From NCBI RefSeq assembly GCF_004634385.1, contig NZ_CP037895.1, positions 1,401,245 to 1,465,244 on the forward strand: a stretch of 64,000 bases of DNA, given 5' to 3'. This document shows, piece by piece, positions 1 through 9,005 of this stretch (the stretch's first letter is position 1; each line of letters starts with the position of its first letter). The stretch comes from Thermaerobacter sp. FW80. GTDB lineage: Bacteria > Bacillota > Sulfobacillia > Thermaerobacterales > Thermaerobacteraceae. The position numbers and the translations under genes are program-made. The notes beneath the pieces were generated by a model. It did not search any database and was not told where the DNA came from. It worked only from the letters and a program-made list of their open reading frames with translations.

Positions 1-97
1 GCTCGTGTCGGGACGGGCTGCGGGCTGTCGGCCGAAGTATGGTTGTCCAGTTGGGTCGGCTGGCTGTACGAGGGGGTTCTGTGGGGGGATGAACGTC

Positions 98-1285
98 ATG
101 TCGGGTGGGCAAGCAGGCGTCCATGCACCGACGGATCGTCCAGGCGCCGTGGCGCAGCCGGGCTGGTTCAGCCGTCTGATGCTGCCGGCGGCGGTCTTCC
201 TCTCGGTGTTGACCGGGGGTGGCTACGCCAGCGGGCGTGAGATCGTCGAATATGGGGCCAAATTTGGAGCCTACGGCGTCTGGTCCATCGTGGCGATCTT
301 CGTGGGGTTCACCGTCATCTCCGCCATCGCCTACGAATTTGCCCGGGTGTTCCATGCGTACGACTACCGGACGTACATGCGCAACCTGATCGGACCGGCG
401 TGGATCTTGTTCGACGTGTTGTTCATCGTGATGGCCGTGCTGGTGATCGCGATCGTGACGTCGGCAGCGGAAGAGATCGTGGCCACCACCGTCCGGATTC
501 CCAGCCTCGTGGCGCTCTTGGTCGTCATCGGCATCGTAGGTCTGATCATGTTCTGGGGGCGCCGCTTCCTCGAGGCGTTCAAGTCGGTCGGCTCCCTGCT
601 GTTGTACGTGGGCTTCATCGCCTTCGCGGCCATGGTGCTCGCCGGTCGCTGGGAGGCCGTTCAGGCGGTCTTCGCCCGCGGCGACACGTCGTACGTGCCG
701 GGGGCCACGGTCGGCGCGGCGGTGTTCTCAGGCCTTCTCTACGTGGGGTATAACCTGGTCGTCGTACCGGGGGTCTTGTTCGTCCTCGACAACCTGCGCT
801 CACCCAAGGACTCTGCCGGTGCCGGGGTGCTGACCGGCCTCGTTTCCACTGTCCCCTTCATCCTCACGTACCTCGCTGTCATGGCCTTCTACCCCAGCAG
901 GGACGTCTTGGACGCCCCCGTGCCGTGGCTGGCCATGCTGGAGCAGGTCGGTGGCGCGGGGCTGGGATGGGTGTACACGCTGGTGGTCTTCTACACTCTG
1001 GTGGATACGAGCACCGGGATGATCCATGCCATCCTGAACCGGCTCGATAGCGCCCTGCAGGAATACGGCCGCCAGGAACTGGGTGGAAGGCACCGCAGCG
1101 CTATCGCCGTCGCGATCCTGATCGCATCGGTGCTCCTATCCCGGTTCGGGATCATCGCGCTCGTGGCGCAGGGGTACACGGCGATGGCGTACGGTTTCCT
1201 CCTCTTGCTGGCCCTACCGCTGGTGACGGTGGGGCTGTACAAGATCGCCAAAGCCCGGTCGCAGCGCGGGGAGGTGACCGCCTGA
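98..1285 (+). CDS. YkvI family membrane protein
   Basis: Predicted integral membrane protein of about 395 residues with roughly ten hydrophobic helices. The first helix carries the GGGYASGREIVEYG stretch seen in the YkvI group (COG3949), which shares the LeuT-type fold of amino-acid/cation symporters; no substrate is established for the group. The reading frame is open upstream to the window edge, but family alignment puts the first membrane helix at about base 170. I chose ATG 98 because a G-run (83-88) lies about nine bases ahead; ATG 89, two codons upstream of the intervening GTC, is the alternative. The C-terminus ends in a short basic tail. It stands alone: the next recognisable start is 306 bases downstream. 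Family assignment is fairly secure, function unknown. Confidence 0.72.
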   Translation: MSGGQAGVHAPTDRPGAVAQPGWFSRLMLPAAVFLSVLTGGGYASGREIVEYGAKFGAYGVWSIVAIFVGFTVISAIAYEFARVFHAYDYRTYMRNLIGPAWILFDVLFIVMAVLVIAIVTSAAEEIVATTVRIPSLVALLVVIGIVGLIMFWGRRFLEAFKSVGSLLLYVGFIAFAAMVLAGRWEAVQAVFARGDTSYVPGATVGAAVFSGLLYVGYNLVVVPGVLFVLDNLRSPKDSAGAGVLTGLVSTVPFILTYLAVMAFYPSRDVLDAPVPWLAMLEQVGGAGLGWVYTLVVFYTLVDTSTGMIHAILNRLDSALQEYGRQELGGRHRSAIAVAILIASVLLSRFGIIALVAQGYTAMAYGFLLLLALPLVTVGLYKIAKARSQRGEVTA

Positions 1286-1591
1286 CCACGGGTCGGCGTG
1301 CGGTCCAAGAACGAGCGGGTCGTCGGTGCTGGCGGGGCCCCGACGGTGCGGCGGTCCCGTCCGGGATCATGGAGGGCGTGGGCGGCCCATAGCCTGCAGG
1401 TGGGCGGGTGGTCTGGGGGGCGGCATCAGCCGGGGTCGCGGCCGTCTGTGCCGTTCGGGGGCCGGCGCCGGGAGGCGATGGCGCTCCACGGGCGCCGACT
1501 CCCAGGCGTCGGCTGCGTCGGAGGGGCGGTGCGGCGAGGACGCGCCGCCCTCCTCCTGGCGTCCGGCTCGCCCGCCCAGGAGGCGGGATCC
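1286..1591. other. intergenic region, no feature seen
   Basis: This stretch separates the YkvI-type gene from the deacetylase. The downstream frame is open through it, but the translation is low-complexity (Gly, Arg, Pro) and lacks any domain. The strong AGGAGG ribosome binding site lies only at 1578-1583, so I treat the stretch as non-coding. No clear promoter or terminator was found. Confidence 0.5.
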
Positions 1592-2752
1592 ATGGCAGGC
1601 CCAGGCATCCGGTGGCGGCGAGCCGCGGCGTGGCTCCTCCTGATCGCAGCCGCGACCGCGTTGGGCCGGGCGGGCTGGTCGCCGCTGCGCCTCCTGCCCG
1701 GGATGGGGCGACCGGGCGGGCTCCCCGGCCGGGTCGCCCCCGACGTGTGGGTCGGACCCGTGCCGGTGGGCGGGTGGTCGCGGGAGCGGGTGTCCGAATG
1801 GCTCGAGGAGCTGGCCCACGCGGTGCACATGCCGCCTGAGGATGCGCGCCCCGACCCCGCCCAGCGGGCGGTGATCCCCGGCGTGGCCGGCCTGACCCTG
1901 GACGTCGACGCCAGCCTGCAAGCCATCCTGCGGGCGCCGCCGGGCAGCCGGGTCGACCTCCAGTTCCGCGCCGTCCCACCGCAGAAGGACCTGGACGATT
2001 TCCCCGGTCAGCCCGTCTATCACGGCCATCGGCGCAAACAGGCCGTGGCCTTCCTGGTCAACGTGGCCTGGGGGGAGGAGCACCTGCCCGCCATGCTCGC
2101 GGCGCTGGAGGCGCATGGGGTGCGGGTCACCTTCTTCCCCGTGGGGCGGTGGGCGGAGGCCCACGCCGGTCTGGTGGCGGAGATGGTCCGCCGCGGCCAT
2201 GAGGTCGGCAGCCACGGCTACTCGGACGCCCTGGAACTCGAGGACCAGCCGGTCGACGGGGTGCTGGCCGACCTCCGCCGCGGGGTCGAAGCGGTGGCCC
2301 GGGCGGCCGGCCTGGACCCGTCGGCGGTGCGGTTCTACAGCACCCACCGCGGGGTGCGCACCGCCGCGGTGGAGCGGGCGGCGCAGGAGGCCGGCGTCCG
2401 ACTGGTCTACTGGAGCCTCGACACCGTCGACTGGATGAAGCCGCCCCCGGCGCTCATGGCACGGCGCATCGTCGCCGCGGCGCAGCCCGGGGACCTGATC
2501 TTGATGCACCCCACGCCGGGCACGGTCGAGGCCCTCCCCGCCATGATCGAGGGCCTGCACCGGCGCGGCCTGGTGGTGGTCCCGCTGGGCCAGCTGCTGG
2601 CCCCCCTGCCCGTGGACGACCCCTGCCAGCGCCCCGCGGAGCCGGCCGGTCCCGTCCTGGCCGGCGACCGCGTGCGTCCGCCCTTCGCCGCGTTCGTCCG
2701 TGGTGGATGGCGCCCGCCGCCCGAGGGCGGCCCTCGGTCCCCGGCCCGTTAA
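1592..2752 (+). CDS. NodB-type polysaccharide deacetylase homologue, catalytic residues altered
   Basis: 386 residues. One N-terminal membrane helix (about 8-24) is followed by a small region with a GPVPVGGWSRE motif resembling VanW/YoaR-type N-termini, then a NodB-fold domain (about 150-340) of the PdaB/YlxY spore-associated kind. Start ATG 1592 is set by AGGAGG at 1578-1583, eight bases upstream. The usual TFDVAWG motif reads LVNVAWGEE, so the catalytic Asp is Asn157. The metal-binding HSxxSH motif reads SHGYSD, keeping His208 but with Asp212 in place of the second His. The RPPY motif is also lost (RFYSTHRG at 247-254). The DTVDW (277-281) and LMHPT (304-308) motifs remain. The domain is secure; enzymatic activity is doubtful, and a binding or regulatory role in the envelope is possible. 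Confidence 0.82.
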   Translation: MAGPGIRWRRAAAWLLLIAAATALGRAGWSPLRLLPGMGRPGGLPGRVAPDVWVGPVPVGGWSRERVSEWLEELAHAVHMPPEDARPDPAQRAVIPGVAGLTLDVDASLQAILRAPPGSRVDLQFRAVPPQKDLDDFPGQPVYHGHRRKQAVAFLVNVAWGEEHLPAMLAALEAHGVRVTFFPVGRWAEAHAGLVAEMVRRGHEVGSHGYSDALELEDQPVDGVLADLRRGVEAVARAAGLDPSAVRFYSTHRGVRTAAVERAAQEAGVRLVYWSLDTVDWMKPPPALMARRIVAAAQPGDLILMHPTPGTVEALPAMIEGLHRRGLVVVPLGQLLAPLPVDDPCQRPAEPAGPVLAGDRVRPPFAAFVRGGWRPPPEGGPRSPAR

Positions 2753-3088
2753 CAGATCCGTTACATTTCCCGTCGCGCGCGGCCGGCGGGCCCCGGATCG
2801 CCAATGCTATACTGTTGCGCGGCAAGGCGCGGCTCGTCCCCGGTGGGGGTCCCAGACCGCCTGGGCAGGGGGCCATCGGCTGCCACCGCCGCGGCGACCG
2901 CCGTGCGGCCGGGCGTCCACACCGCCTCTGCACGGAGGCCGTCGGCTTGGCGCCGCGGGGGCTTCGCCTCTGCCGTCCACGAGTTGGCGCAGGGACCAGA
3001 ATGGCCGCGAAGCCCGACGGGACCCAGCCCGGCGGGGCAGCCGGGGAGGGGGCTCGCCCGGTGCGCCCGGACCGGGAGGAGGACGGCG
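2753..3088. other. intergenic region with promoter, upstream of the Gld-type ABC operon
   Basis: 336 bases without a supported gene. It holds the extended -10 element at 2805-2813, implying a 5' leader of about 270 bases before the ATPase start. The long leader is GC-rich with several short inverted repeats, but I recognise no known riboswitch in it. Confidence 0.5.
2805..2813 (+). promoter_or_regulatory. extended -10 promoter of the ABC operon
   Basis: TGCTATACT matches the extended -10 consensus TGnTATAAT at all but one position. The region 17 bases upstream (GCGGG) does not resemble TTGACA, as is usual where an extended -10 carries recognition. It sits in an otherwise GC-rich gap ahead of the ATPase gene. 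Confidence 0.6.
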
Positions 3089-4183
3089 ATGATCGAGGTC
3101 TCCCACGTCAGCAAGCGGTTCGGCGAGCACCGCGCGGTCACGGATCTCACCTTCACGGTGCAGCGGGGCGAGATCGTGGGCCTGCTCGGTCCCAACGGGG
3201 CCGGCAAGACGACCACCATGCGCCTGATCACCGGCTACATGCCCCCCAGCGCCGGCACCATCCGCGTGGCCGGCTTCGACACGTGGGAGGAACCGCTGGA
3301 GGTCAAGCGGCGCGTCGGGTACCTCCCCGAGCATCCGCCGGTCTACCCGGACATGACCGTGGAGGCGTACCTGCTCTTCGTGGCGGCCCTCAAGGGCGTG
3401 CCCCGCCCCCGCCGCCGGGCCGAGGCCCAGGAGGCGGCGGAGCGCACCGGCGTGACCCACGTGTGGAAGCGCCTGATCGGCAACCTGTCCCGGGGCTACC
3501 GGCAGCGGGTGGGGTTGGCCCAGGCGCTGCTGGGCAAGCCCGACGTGCTCATCCTGGACGAGCCCACGGTGGGCCTCGATCCGGCGCAGATCGTCGAGGT
3601 CCGCCAGCTGATCCGCTCCCTGGCCGGCGAGCACACGGTGATCCTGAGCTCCCACATCCTCCCCGAGGTGCGGCAGACCTGCCAGCGCGTGTTGATCATG
3701 AACCGCGGGCGGCTGGTGGCCCAGGACACGCCCGAGGGACTGACGCGGGCGCTGCAGGGGGTCAGCACCCTGCGCCTCGCGGTCAAGGGGCCGGCCCGCG
3801 AGGTGGCGCGCCGCCTCCGCGAGCTGGAGGGCGTCGAGTCGGTCCGCATCCTGGAAGGGGACGAACCGGCCCCGGCCGGGGTGGAGGAGGGGGCGCCGGC
3901 GGACCGGTCCACGGCCGACGCGGGGTCTTCCGCGCCGACCCCGGTGGTGCGCCTCGAGGTCGCCTCCCGCGGCAAGGACCTGCGCGAGGCCGTCTTCTTC
4001 GCCATGGCTGCGGAGCGCTGGCCCATCCTGGAGATGCGCCCCCTGGAGATGAGCCTCGAGGAGATCTTCATGCAACTGGTGACGGAGGAACAGGCCCCCT
4101 CCGGGTCCGCGGGCCGGACCCGGGGCGGGGCGGGCGAGGGCGGCGCCGGCCGGCAGCGACCGGCGGGCGCCGGCCGGAGGTGA
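3089..4183 (+). CDS. ABC transporter ATPase, GldA-like
   Basis: 364 residues. Walker A GPNGAGKT at 34-41, signature LSRGY at 133-137 (a common variant of LSGGQ in this branch), Walker B VLILDEP at 153-159 and the switch His189. The C-terminal 120 residues form the extension typical of GldA/CcmA-type ATPases, broken by a low-complexity insert (about 258-295) rich in Glu, Ala and Gly. Start ATG 3089 follows GGGAGGAGGA at 3074-3083. It is followed after five bases by the permease, then by a GldG protein and a DUF4340 protein, so it energises a four-component export or remodelling complex. The low-complexity insert contains one copy of the 12-mer GGACGAACCGGC (3859-3870). Substrate unknown. Confidence 0.9.
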   Translation: MIEVSHVSKRFGEHRAVTDLTFTVQRGEIVGLLGPNGAGKTTTMRLITGYMPPSAGTIRVAGFDTWEEPLEVKRRVGYLPEHPPVYPDMTVEAYLLFVAALKGVPRPRRRAEAQEAAERTGVTHVWKRLIGNLSRGYRQRVGLAQALLGKPDVLILDEPTVGLDPAQIVEVRQLIRSLAGEHTVILSSHILPEVRQTCQRVLIMNRGRLVAQDTPEGLTRALQGVSTLRLAVKGPAREVARRLRELEGVESVRILEGDEPAPAGVEEGAPADRSTADAGSSAPTPVVRLEVASRGKDLREAVFFAMAAERWPILEMRPLEMSLEEIFMQLVTEEQAPSGSAGRTRGGAGEGGAGRQRPAGAGRR

Positions 4184-4188
4184 GCGCC

Positions 4189-4908
4189 ATGGGTTGGCAG
4201 GGCCTCTTCGCCCTATGGCGCAAGGACGTGCTCTCCTTCTGGCTGTCGCCCCTGTGGTGGGTGGTGGCGGCCGTCTTCCTCGCCTTGACGGGATGGTACT
4301 ACCTGGCGGTGGTCGCCAGCTTCCAGGCGCCGGATCTGCGCTTCCTGCTGGACCACATGGTGGTGCTGCTGCTGTTCGTCGTGCCCGCGCTGACCATGCG
4401 GCTCTGGGCCGAGGAGCAGCAGCGCGGCACCGCCGAGCTGTTGCTGACCGCGCCGGTGACCCTGAATCAGGTGGTGCTGGCGAAGTTCTTCGCGGTCTTG
4501 ACGCTGCTGACGGTGCTCCTCGGGGTCACGGGGATCTACCCCGCCGTCACGGCGGCCTACGGCACCGTGGAGTGGCCCATGCTGCTGGTCGGCTACCTCG
4601 GGGTGTGGCTGGTGGCCGCCACCTTCGCCGCCGCCGGGCTCTTGGCGTCGACCCTCAGCGACAGCCAGGTCATCGCCGCCGTGGCGGGCTTCGGGATCCT
4701 GCTGGCCCTGTACATGCTGGACTGGGCGGCGGGGGCCGTCGGCGGGACCCTGGGGGACGTGCTGCGAGCGGCGTCGGTCTGGGAGAACCTGAGCGACTTC
4801 ATCGACGGGGTGCTGGACACCCGGCGCCTCGTCTACTTCCTCTCGTTGATCTTCGGCTTCCTGTTCCTCGCGGTCCGCAACGTGGAGCGGCGCACCTGGG
4901 CCGCGTGA
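4189..4908 (+). CDS. ABC-2 permease, GldF-like
   Basis: 239 residues with six predicted membrane helices and a WAEEQQRGTAELLLTAPV segment between the second and third helices. That segment is characteristic of GldF/ABC-2 permeases and probably contacts the ATPase. Start ATG 4189 is placed by GGAGGTGA at 4176-4183, which overlaps the stop of the ATPase gene, so the two are translationally coupled. Together with the ATPase and the following GldG-type protein it forms the GldAFG arrangement known from gliding bacteria but also widespread in non-gliding phyla, where its substrate is undefined. The family call is firm, the role open. Confidence 0.88.
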   Translation: MGWQGLFALWRKDVLSFWLSPLWWVVAAVFLALTGWYYLAVVASFQAPDLRFLLDHMVVLLLFVVPALTMRLWAEEQQRGTAELLLTAPVTLNQVVLAKFFAVLTLLTVLLGVTGIYPAVTAAYGTVEWPMLLVGYLGVWLVAATFAAAGLLASTLSDSQVIAAVAGFGILLALYMLDWAAGAVGGTLGDVLRAASVWENLSDFIDGVLDTRRLVYFLSLIFGFLFLAVRNVERRTWAA

Positions 4909-5172
4909 CGCGGCCGGCCGTCCGTCGCCCGCCGGGGTTGGTGCGGGCCGGCGGTGGCGGCGGGCGCCGCGGTGGGGTGCCGACCGGGCAGCGGACCGCG
5001 GGGGCGGTCCATCGCCCCCGGCCCACCGCCCCCGACGCCCAGGGGGAGGCGGCCCGGACGGTTCTGGGCGCTGGAGCGGGCCGTCCGCCGGACGTGGCGC
5101 CGGGTGCGGGGCGCCGCGCGGTGGGGTGCGGGCTTGGCGAGCAGCGAGCGGAGTCGGTGAGGAGGGCCGTCC

Positions 5173-6678
5173 ATGGCCGAGCGGGCCGATGTCCATCGCC
5201 GTCGCGTGCTGTGGCGGGGGACGAACGCGGTGGTGCTGACGGTGGCCGTGCTGGCCCTGCTGGTGCTGGCCAACGTGTTCGCCGCCCGCTACTCGTGGCG
5301 GTACGATGCCACCGCCCAGAAGATCTACTCCCTCTCGCCCTCCACCCACGAGGTCCTGGCCGACCTCGAGCAGGATGTCACGCTGTACGGCTTCCTGCAG
5401 TCCGGATCGGCGGAGGGCGACACCCTGCGCAAGATCCTCGAGCAGTACGACCGCGCCTCGCCCCGCATCCGGCTCGAGGTGGTGGACCCCGAGCGGGAGC
5501 CGTCCACGGCGAGGCGGTACGAGGTGGACGCCTACAACACGGTGGTCGTGGAGGTCGGCGACGACCACCGGAAGATCGACCCGCTGAGCCTGTTCGGCTA
5601 CGGGGCGGGCGGCGGCCTCGAGATCCGGGCCGAACAGGCGATCACCCGCGCCCTCCTCGAGCTGACGGGGCGGGGCGGTAAGAAGGTCTACTTCCTGACG
5701 GGCCACGGCGAGGGCAACCCGGACACCGAGCTGACCACCCTGGGCCAGCTGCTGGAGGGCGAGGCCCTGACGGTGGAGACGCTCAACCTGGCCCAGCGGG
5801 GCCAGGTGCCGGAGGATGCGGCGGTGGTGGTCATCGCCGGTCCCAGCCGGGACCTGCTGGAGGAGGAGCGCCAGCGACTGGAGGACTACGTGCGGCGAGG
5901 CGGCCGGCTGCTGGTCCTCTACGGGCCGGTCCCCGACGGCCGGCGCCTGGAGCAGCTGGAGGCGCTGCTGGCATCGGTCGGGGTGGAGGCCGCCCAGGAC
6001 GTGGTGGTCGATCCCCAGCGCGCCTTCCTCGGCCAGGATCCCCTCTCGCCCATGCCGCTCCTGGGGAGCCACGCCATCGTCGACCCGCTGCGACAGGGCG
6101 AGCTGGTGCTGGTGCTGCCAGGGTCCCGCAGCCTGCAGGCGCGCGAGGGCACGGAGCTCACGACCACCGAGCTCCTGCACACCAGCGACGAGGCCTGGGG
6201 CGAGACGGATCTGCGGTCCGAGACGGTGCGCCGCGACGGTGACGACCGCGCGGGCCCGCTGACGCTGGCGCTGGCGGTGGAGGGCGACCTCGCCCCCGCG
6301 GATCGGTCCGCAGGCCAGGCGGACGAGCAAGGGCGGGACGAGGGTGGCGAGGCCGCGTCCGCTGCGGAGGGCGAGGCGGCCGAAGGCGACGGGGAGGGCG
6401 GGTCGCAGCCGGTGGCCGTGGTGGTGGGCAGCGCGGCCTTCGTGGCCAACGACTACCTGGACCGGGTCCCGGGGAACCGTGACTTCATCGTCAACGCCGT
6501 CAACTGGCTGTTGGGTTCGGAGGAGCGCCTGACCATCCGGCCCAAGGAGCTGGCCGCCACGCCCATCGTGCTCACCCCGCGGGCGGTGGTGGGGATCTTC
6601 TACGGGCTCGTGCTGGGGTTCCCCGCCCTGGTCGCCCTCACCGGCCTCGCCATCTGGTGGAGGAGGCGGCACGCATGA
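5173..6678 (+). CDS. GldG-type ABC accessory protein
   Basis: 501 residues. One N-terminal helix (about 15-37) anchors a large extracytoplasmic domain of the GldG family (ABC-type uncharacterised transport domain, related to IFT52), which starts with the typical DATAQKIYSLSPSTHEVL stretch. A second membrane helix lies at the C-terminus, with a charged acidic linker (about 375-415, rich in Glu, Ala and Gly) before it. Start ATG 5173 follows GGAGG at 5161-5165. A 264-base gap separates it from the permease without any gene. Its stop overlaps the next start (ATGA at 6675-6678). Probably the membrane-tethered partner of the GldA/F pair. Confidence 0.85.
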   Translation: MAERADVHRRRVLWRGTNAVVLTVAVLALLVLANVFAARYSWRYDATAQKIYSLSPSTHEVLADLEQDVTLYGFLQSGSAEGDTLRKILEQYDRASPRIRLEVVDPEREPSTARRYEVDAYNTVVVEVGDDHRKIDPLSLFGYGAGGGLEIRAEQAITRALLELTGRGGKKVYFLTGHGEGNPDTELTTLGQLLEGEALTVETLNLAQRGQVPEDAAVVVIAGPSRDLLEEERQRLEDYVRRGGRLLVLYGPVPDGRRLEQLEALLASVGVEAAQDVVVDPQRAFLGQDPLSPMPLLGSHAIVDPLRQGELVLVLPGSRSLQAREGTELTTTELLHTSDEAWGETDLRSETVRRDGDDRAGPLTLALAVEGDLAPADRSAGQADEQGRDEGGEAASAAEGEAAEGDGEGGSQPVAVVVGSAAFVANDYLDRVPGNRDFIVNAVNWLLGSEERLTIRPKELAATPIVLTPRAVVGIFYGLVLGFPALVALTGLAIWWRRRHA

Positions 6679-7859
6679 GCGCCCCGGGCCGTCGCCGCCG
6701 GCGGAACCCGGCCTCCCAGGCCTTCCTCGGCCTGTTCCTCCTGCTGGTGGCGGCCGGATTGGCCGTCTACGCCTGGGCCACGCGGGGCGACCAGCCCCAA
6801 AGCGAGGACGAGGCGACGGACACCGTGGTCTGGGATGCCGGCGACGCCACGGTGCGCGAGATCGTCATCGAGGGGGAGCATGGGCGCATCGTCCTGCGGC
6901 CCGGCCCGCCCCCCGAGCTGGTGGCGTCGCCCGACGCCCCCTTCGGCGGTCAGGGGCCGATGGCGGCCGACACCATCGGCGGGCTCTTGTCCTCGCGGCG
7001 CTGGTGGATGCACGAGCCCGGCCCCTACCCCTTGGCCGAGGAGTACGCCACCACCCTGGTCGACGGGCTGCGACGGCTGACGGCCCAGCGCCGGGTGGCC
7101 GAGGGCGTCACCGGCCAGGCGCTGGAGCAGTACGGCCTGCATCGGCCGACGGTCCGCGTGACGGTGCGATTCACCGGGCAGGACGAGGCGCGGGTGCTGG
7201 AGCTGGGGGCCGAGAGCCCGGTCACGGGGGGCGGGACCTACGGGCGGCGGGCGGGTCAGGATGCGGTCTACCTGCTCTCCCCCGGGCTCACCGACACCCT
7301 CAAGATGGCGCCCGACGCGCTGCGGGAGACGATGTTCGTCCCGTTCGAGGACGATCGCGTGCAGCGGGTGGAGCTGGAGTGGGACGGTGCGCGGCTGGTG
7401 TTCGTCCGCCAGGAGGGCGGCACCAGCTGGTCCATGGAGCGGGACGGCCGCCGGGTCGGCACCCAGGACGACAGCCAGCTGTCCGAGCTCTGGTTTGCCC
7501 TGCACCAGTGGCGGGCGGCGGACTTCGTCAGCGACCAGGGGGACGAACTGGCCGTGCGGGCCCGCCACGGCCTGGACGCACCGTACGGGCGCATCCGGCT
7601 GGAGTTCCAGGCGGCGCCGGGTCAGAAGGCCGGCCCCCATCTGGAGATCCGGGTCGGTGGCACGGCCGACGAGGGCGGCCGGTACGTGATGACCAACGAG
7701 GGACCGTGGATCTATCGCCTCGACCCCGACGACCTCGCCTACTTTGAAGACCAGGTCCTGCCGAGGCTGCGGGAGCCGGCCACCGGTGGCGGGCAAGGGC
7801 AAGAGGGCGACGCGGCGCAGGACGAGGGCGAAGGGCGGGGCGCCCCGCAGGGCGACTAG
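6675..7859 (+). CDS. DUF4340 domain protein
   Basis: 394 residues. A short basic N-terminus, one membrane helix (about 16-34), then a DUF4340-type extracytoplasmic region, ending in an acidic, Gly-rich tail. ATG 6675 overlaps the GldG stop in an ATGA arrangement and has GGAGGAGG at 6659-6666, eight bases upstream; this beats the in-frame ATG 6657. DUF4340 proteins regularly follow GldG genes and are thought to be part of the same membrane assembly; no activity is known. Confidence 0.82.
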   Translation: MSAPGRRRRRNPASQAFLGLFLLLVAAGLAVYAWATRGDQPQSEDEATDTVVWDAGDATVREIVIEGEHGRIVLRPGPPPELVASPDAPFGGQGPMAADTIGGLLSSRRWWMHEPGPYPLAEEYATTLVDGLRRLTAQRRVAEGVTGQALEQYGLHRPTVRVTVRFTGQDEARVLELGAESPVTGGGTYGRRAGQDAVYLLSPGLTDTLKMAPDALRETMFVPFEDDRVQRVELEWDGARLVFVRQEGGTSWSMERDGRRVGTQDDSQLSELWFALHQWRAADFVSDQGDELAVRARHGLDAPYGRIRLEFQAAPGQKAGPHLEIRVGGTADEGGRYVMTNEGPWIYRLDPDDLAYFEDQVLPRLREPATGGGQGQEGDAAQDEGEGRGAPQGD

Positions 7860-8206
7860 TCCGCAGGAACGCCAGCCCGGGGACGACACGGGGGGAGGGG
7901 CGGGCACCGCGCCCGCGACAGGGGCCGCGCCCGGGAGGAAACGGCGGCGCAGCGGCGAATCCATCCCATGGCCGTGACGCGGTGGGCCGCGGTCCCGGCG
8001 CGGGGTCGCGGCCCGAAGCGGCCAGGGTAGGGCCCCTGAGGCCCGTGGCGTCGCGGGGGCGGGGTGGGCGCGGTTCGCGGCGAGATCGCGAGACGCCTGC
8101 GGCGTGCGGTGGGTGGACGGTGTGCCTGGAAATTTTTTATGCGCGCCGCTCGACCGAACGGTCGGTAGGGACGCGGCGACCGACCGCCCTGCAGGGAGGC
8201 GACGGC
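7860..8206. other. intergenic region containing the TetR operator and promoter
   Basis: 347 bases between the ABC operon and the TetR gene. The last 80 bases carry an AT-rich patch (8131-8140) with TTTTAT as a possible -10 and TGGACG (8114-8119) as a weak -35, then the palindromic operator at 8153-8166. The first 250 bases are GC-rich with nothing recognised. Confidence 0.5.
8153..8166. promoter_or_regulatory. palindromic TetR-family operator
   Basis: ACCGAACGGTCGGT is an inverted repeat with one mismatched pair, closely like the ACCGACCGGTCGGT type of site bound by TetR regulators of fatty-acid degradation. It lies about 12 bases after a possible -10 (8135-8140) and 41 bases before the TetR start, where a repressor would block its own promoter. 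A further half-site, ACCGACCG, lies at about 8179. Confidence 0.72.
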
Positions 8207-8923
8207 ATGGCCAGCCGCGAGCAGGAGATCCTCGACGCGGCACGCAAGTTGTTCCGCGAGAAGGGCTACTACGCCACCACGATGCAGGACATCGCCGACG
8301 CGGTGGGGCTGCAGAAGGCCTCGCTCTACCACTACATCCGCAGCAAGGAGGCGCTCCTGCTCAAGATCGCGGGCGAGACCATGCGGCTCTTCCACGCGGA
8401 GCTGGATCGGATCGAGGCGGCGGGGGGGAGCGCAGCCGATCAGCTGGCGGCGGCCATCCGCGCCCACGTGCGGGTCGTGGCCGAGCACCAGGAGACGCTG
8501 ACGGTGCTCTTCCGGGAGTCCCACGCCCTGCCGCCGGAGCACGCCGAGAAGGTGCGGGGCGAGACCGGCCGCTACACGCGGCGGCTGACGGCGTTGATCG
8601 CCCGAGGGGTGGCGACGGGCGAGTTCCGCCCGGTGGATCCCGGCGCCGCCTGCCTGGCCATCCTCGGCGCCTGCAACTGGATGTACCGGTGGTACAGCGC
8701 CGACGGTCGGCTCTCCCCGGCACAGATCGGCGAGCAGTTCGTCCAGGTGATCCTGCACGGGCTGCTGGCGCCGCGGGGCGACGACCGCCCGGCGGGGGAG
8801 CCGTCCCCACGGCCGGCCGCTGCCCGGTCCGGCGCCAACCGGCCCACCGCAGCGGGCGGCGAGGCGGTCCGGAGCATCCCGGCCTTGGACGCCCCAGGGC
8901 CGGCGGGGCCGCTGGGCGCTTGA
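8207..8923 (+). CDS. TetR family transcriptional regulator
   Basis: 238 residues. N-terminal TetR DNA-binding domain (about 5-52) with the helix-turn-helix DIADAVGLQKASLYHYIRSKEALL, split here as DIADAVGLQ and KASLYHYIRSKEALL. The ligand-binding part resembles regulators of acyl-CoA metabolism, including a YRWYS motif near residue 165. The last 45 residues are a low-complexity Pro/Ala/Gly tail. Start ATG 8207 follows GGGAGG at 8194-8199. It sits directly ahead of etfB, etfA, the ETF:quinone oxidoreductase and an acyl-CoA synthetase, with a palindromic operator in front. I infer an acyl-CoA-responsive repressor of this block; the ligand is not proven. Confidence 0.87.
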   Translation: MASREQEILDAARKLFREKGYYATTMQDIADAVGLQKASLYHYIRSKEALLLKIAGETMRLFHAELDRIEAAGGSAADQLAAAIRAHVRVVAEHQETLTVLFRESHALPPEHAEKVRGETGRYTRRLTALIARGVATGEFRPVDPGAACLAILGACNWMYRWYSADGRLSPAQIGEQFVQVILHGLLAPRGDDRPAGEPSPRPAAARSGANRPTAAGGEAVRSIPALDAPGPAGPLGA

Positions 8924-8961
8924 ACCCGACGGGCGCCGCCGCCCGTCGAAGTGCCGAAACG

Positions 8962-8989
8962 CCCCTACGGGAGACACACCCCTACGGGA
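8962..8989. repeat. direct repeat ahead of etfB
   Basis: CCCCTACGGGA occurs twice, at 8962-8972 and 8979-8989, exactly 17 bases apart, in the short gap before etfB. Each copy is itself nearly palindromic. It may be a tandem protein-binding site; no match to a known operator. Confidence 0.5.
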
Positions 8990-9005
8990 AAGGTGGGAAA
9001 GCCGG

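Noticed and set aside
4213-6672. Long open frame on the minus strand (over 800 codons)
   Set aside because: It is antisense to the well-supported permease and GldG genes, has no domain and shows the composition expected from GC-rich codon shadowing.
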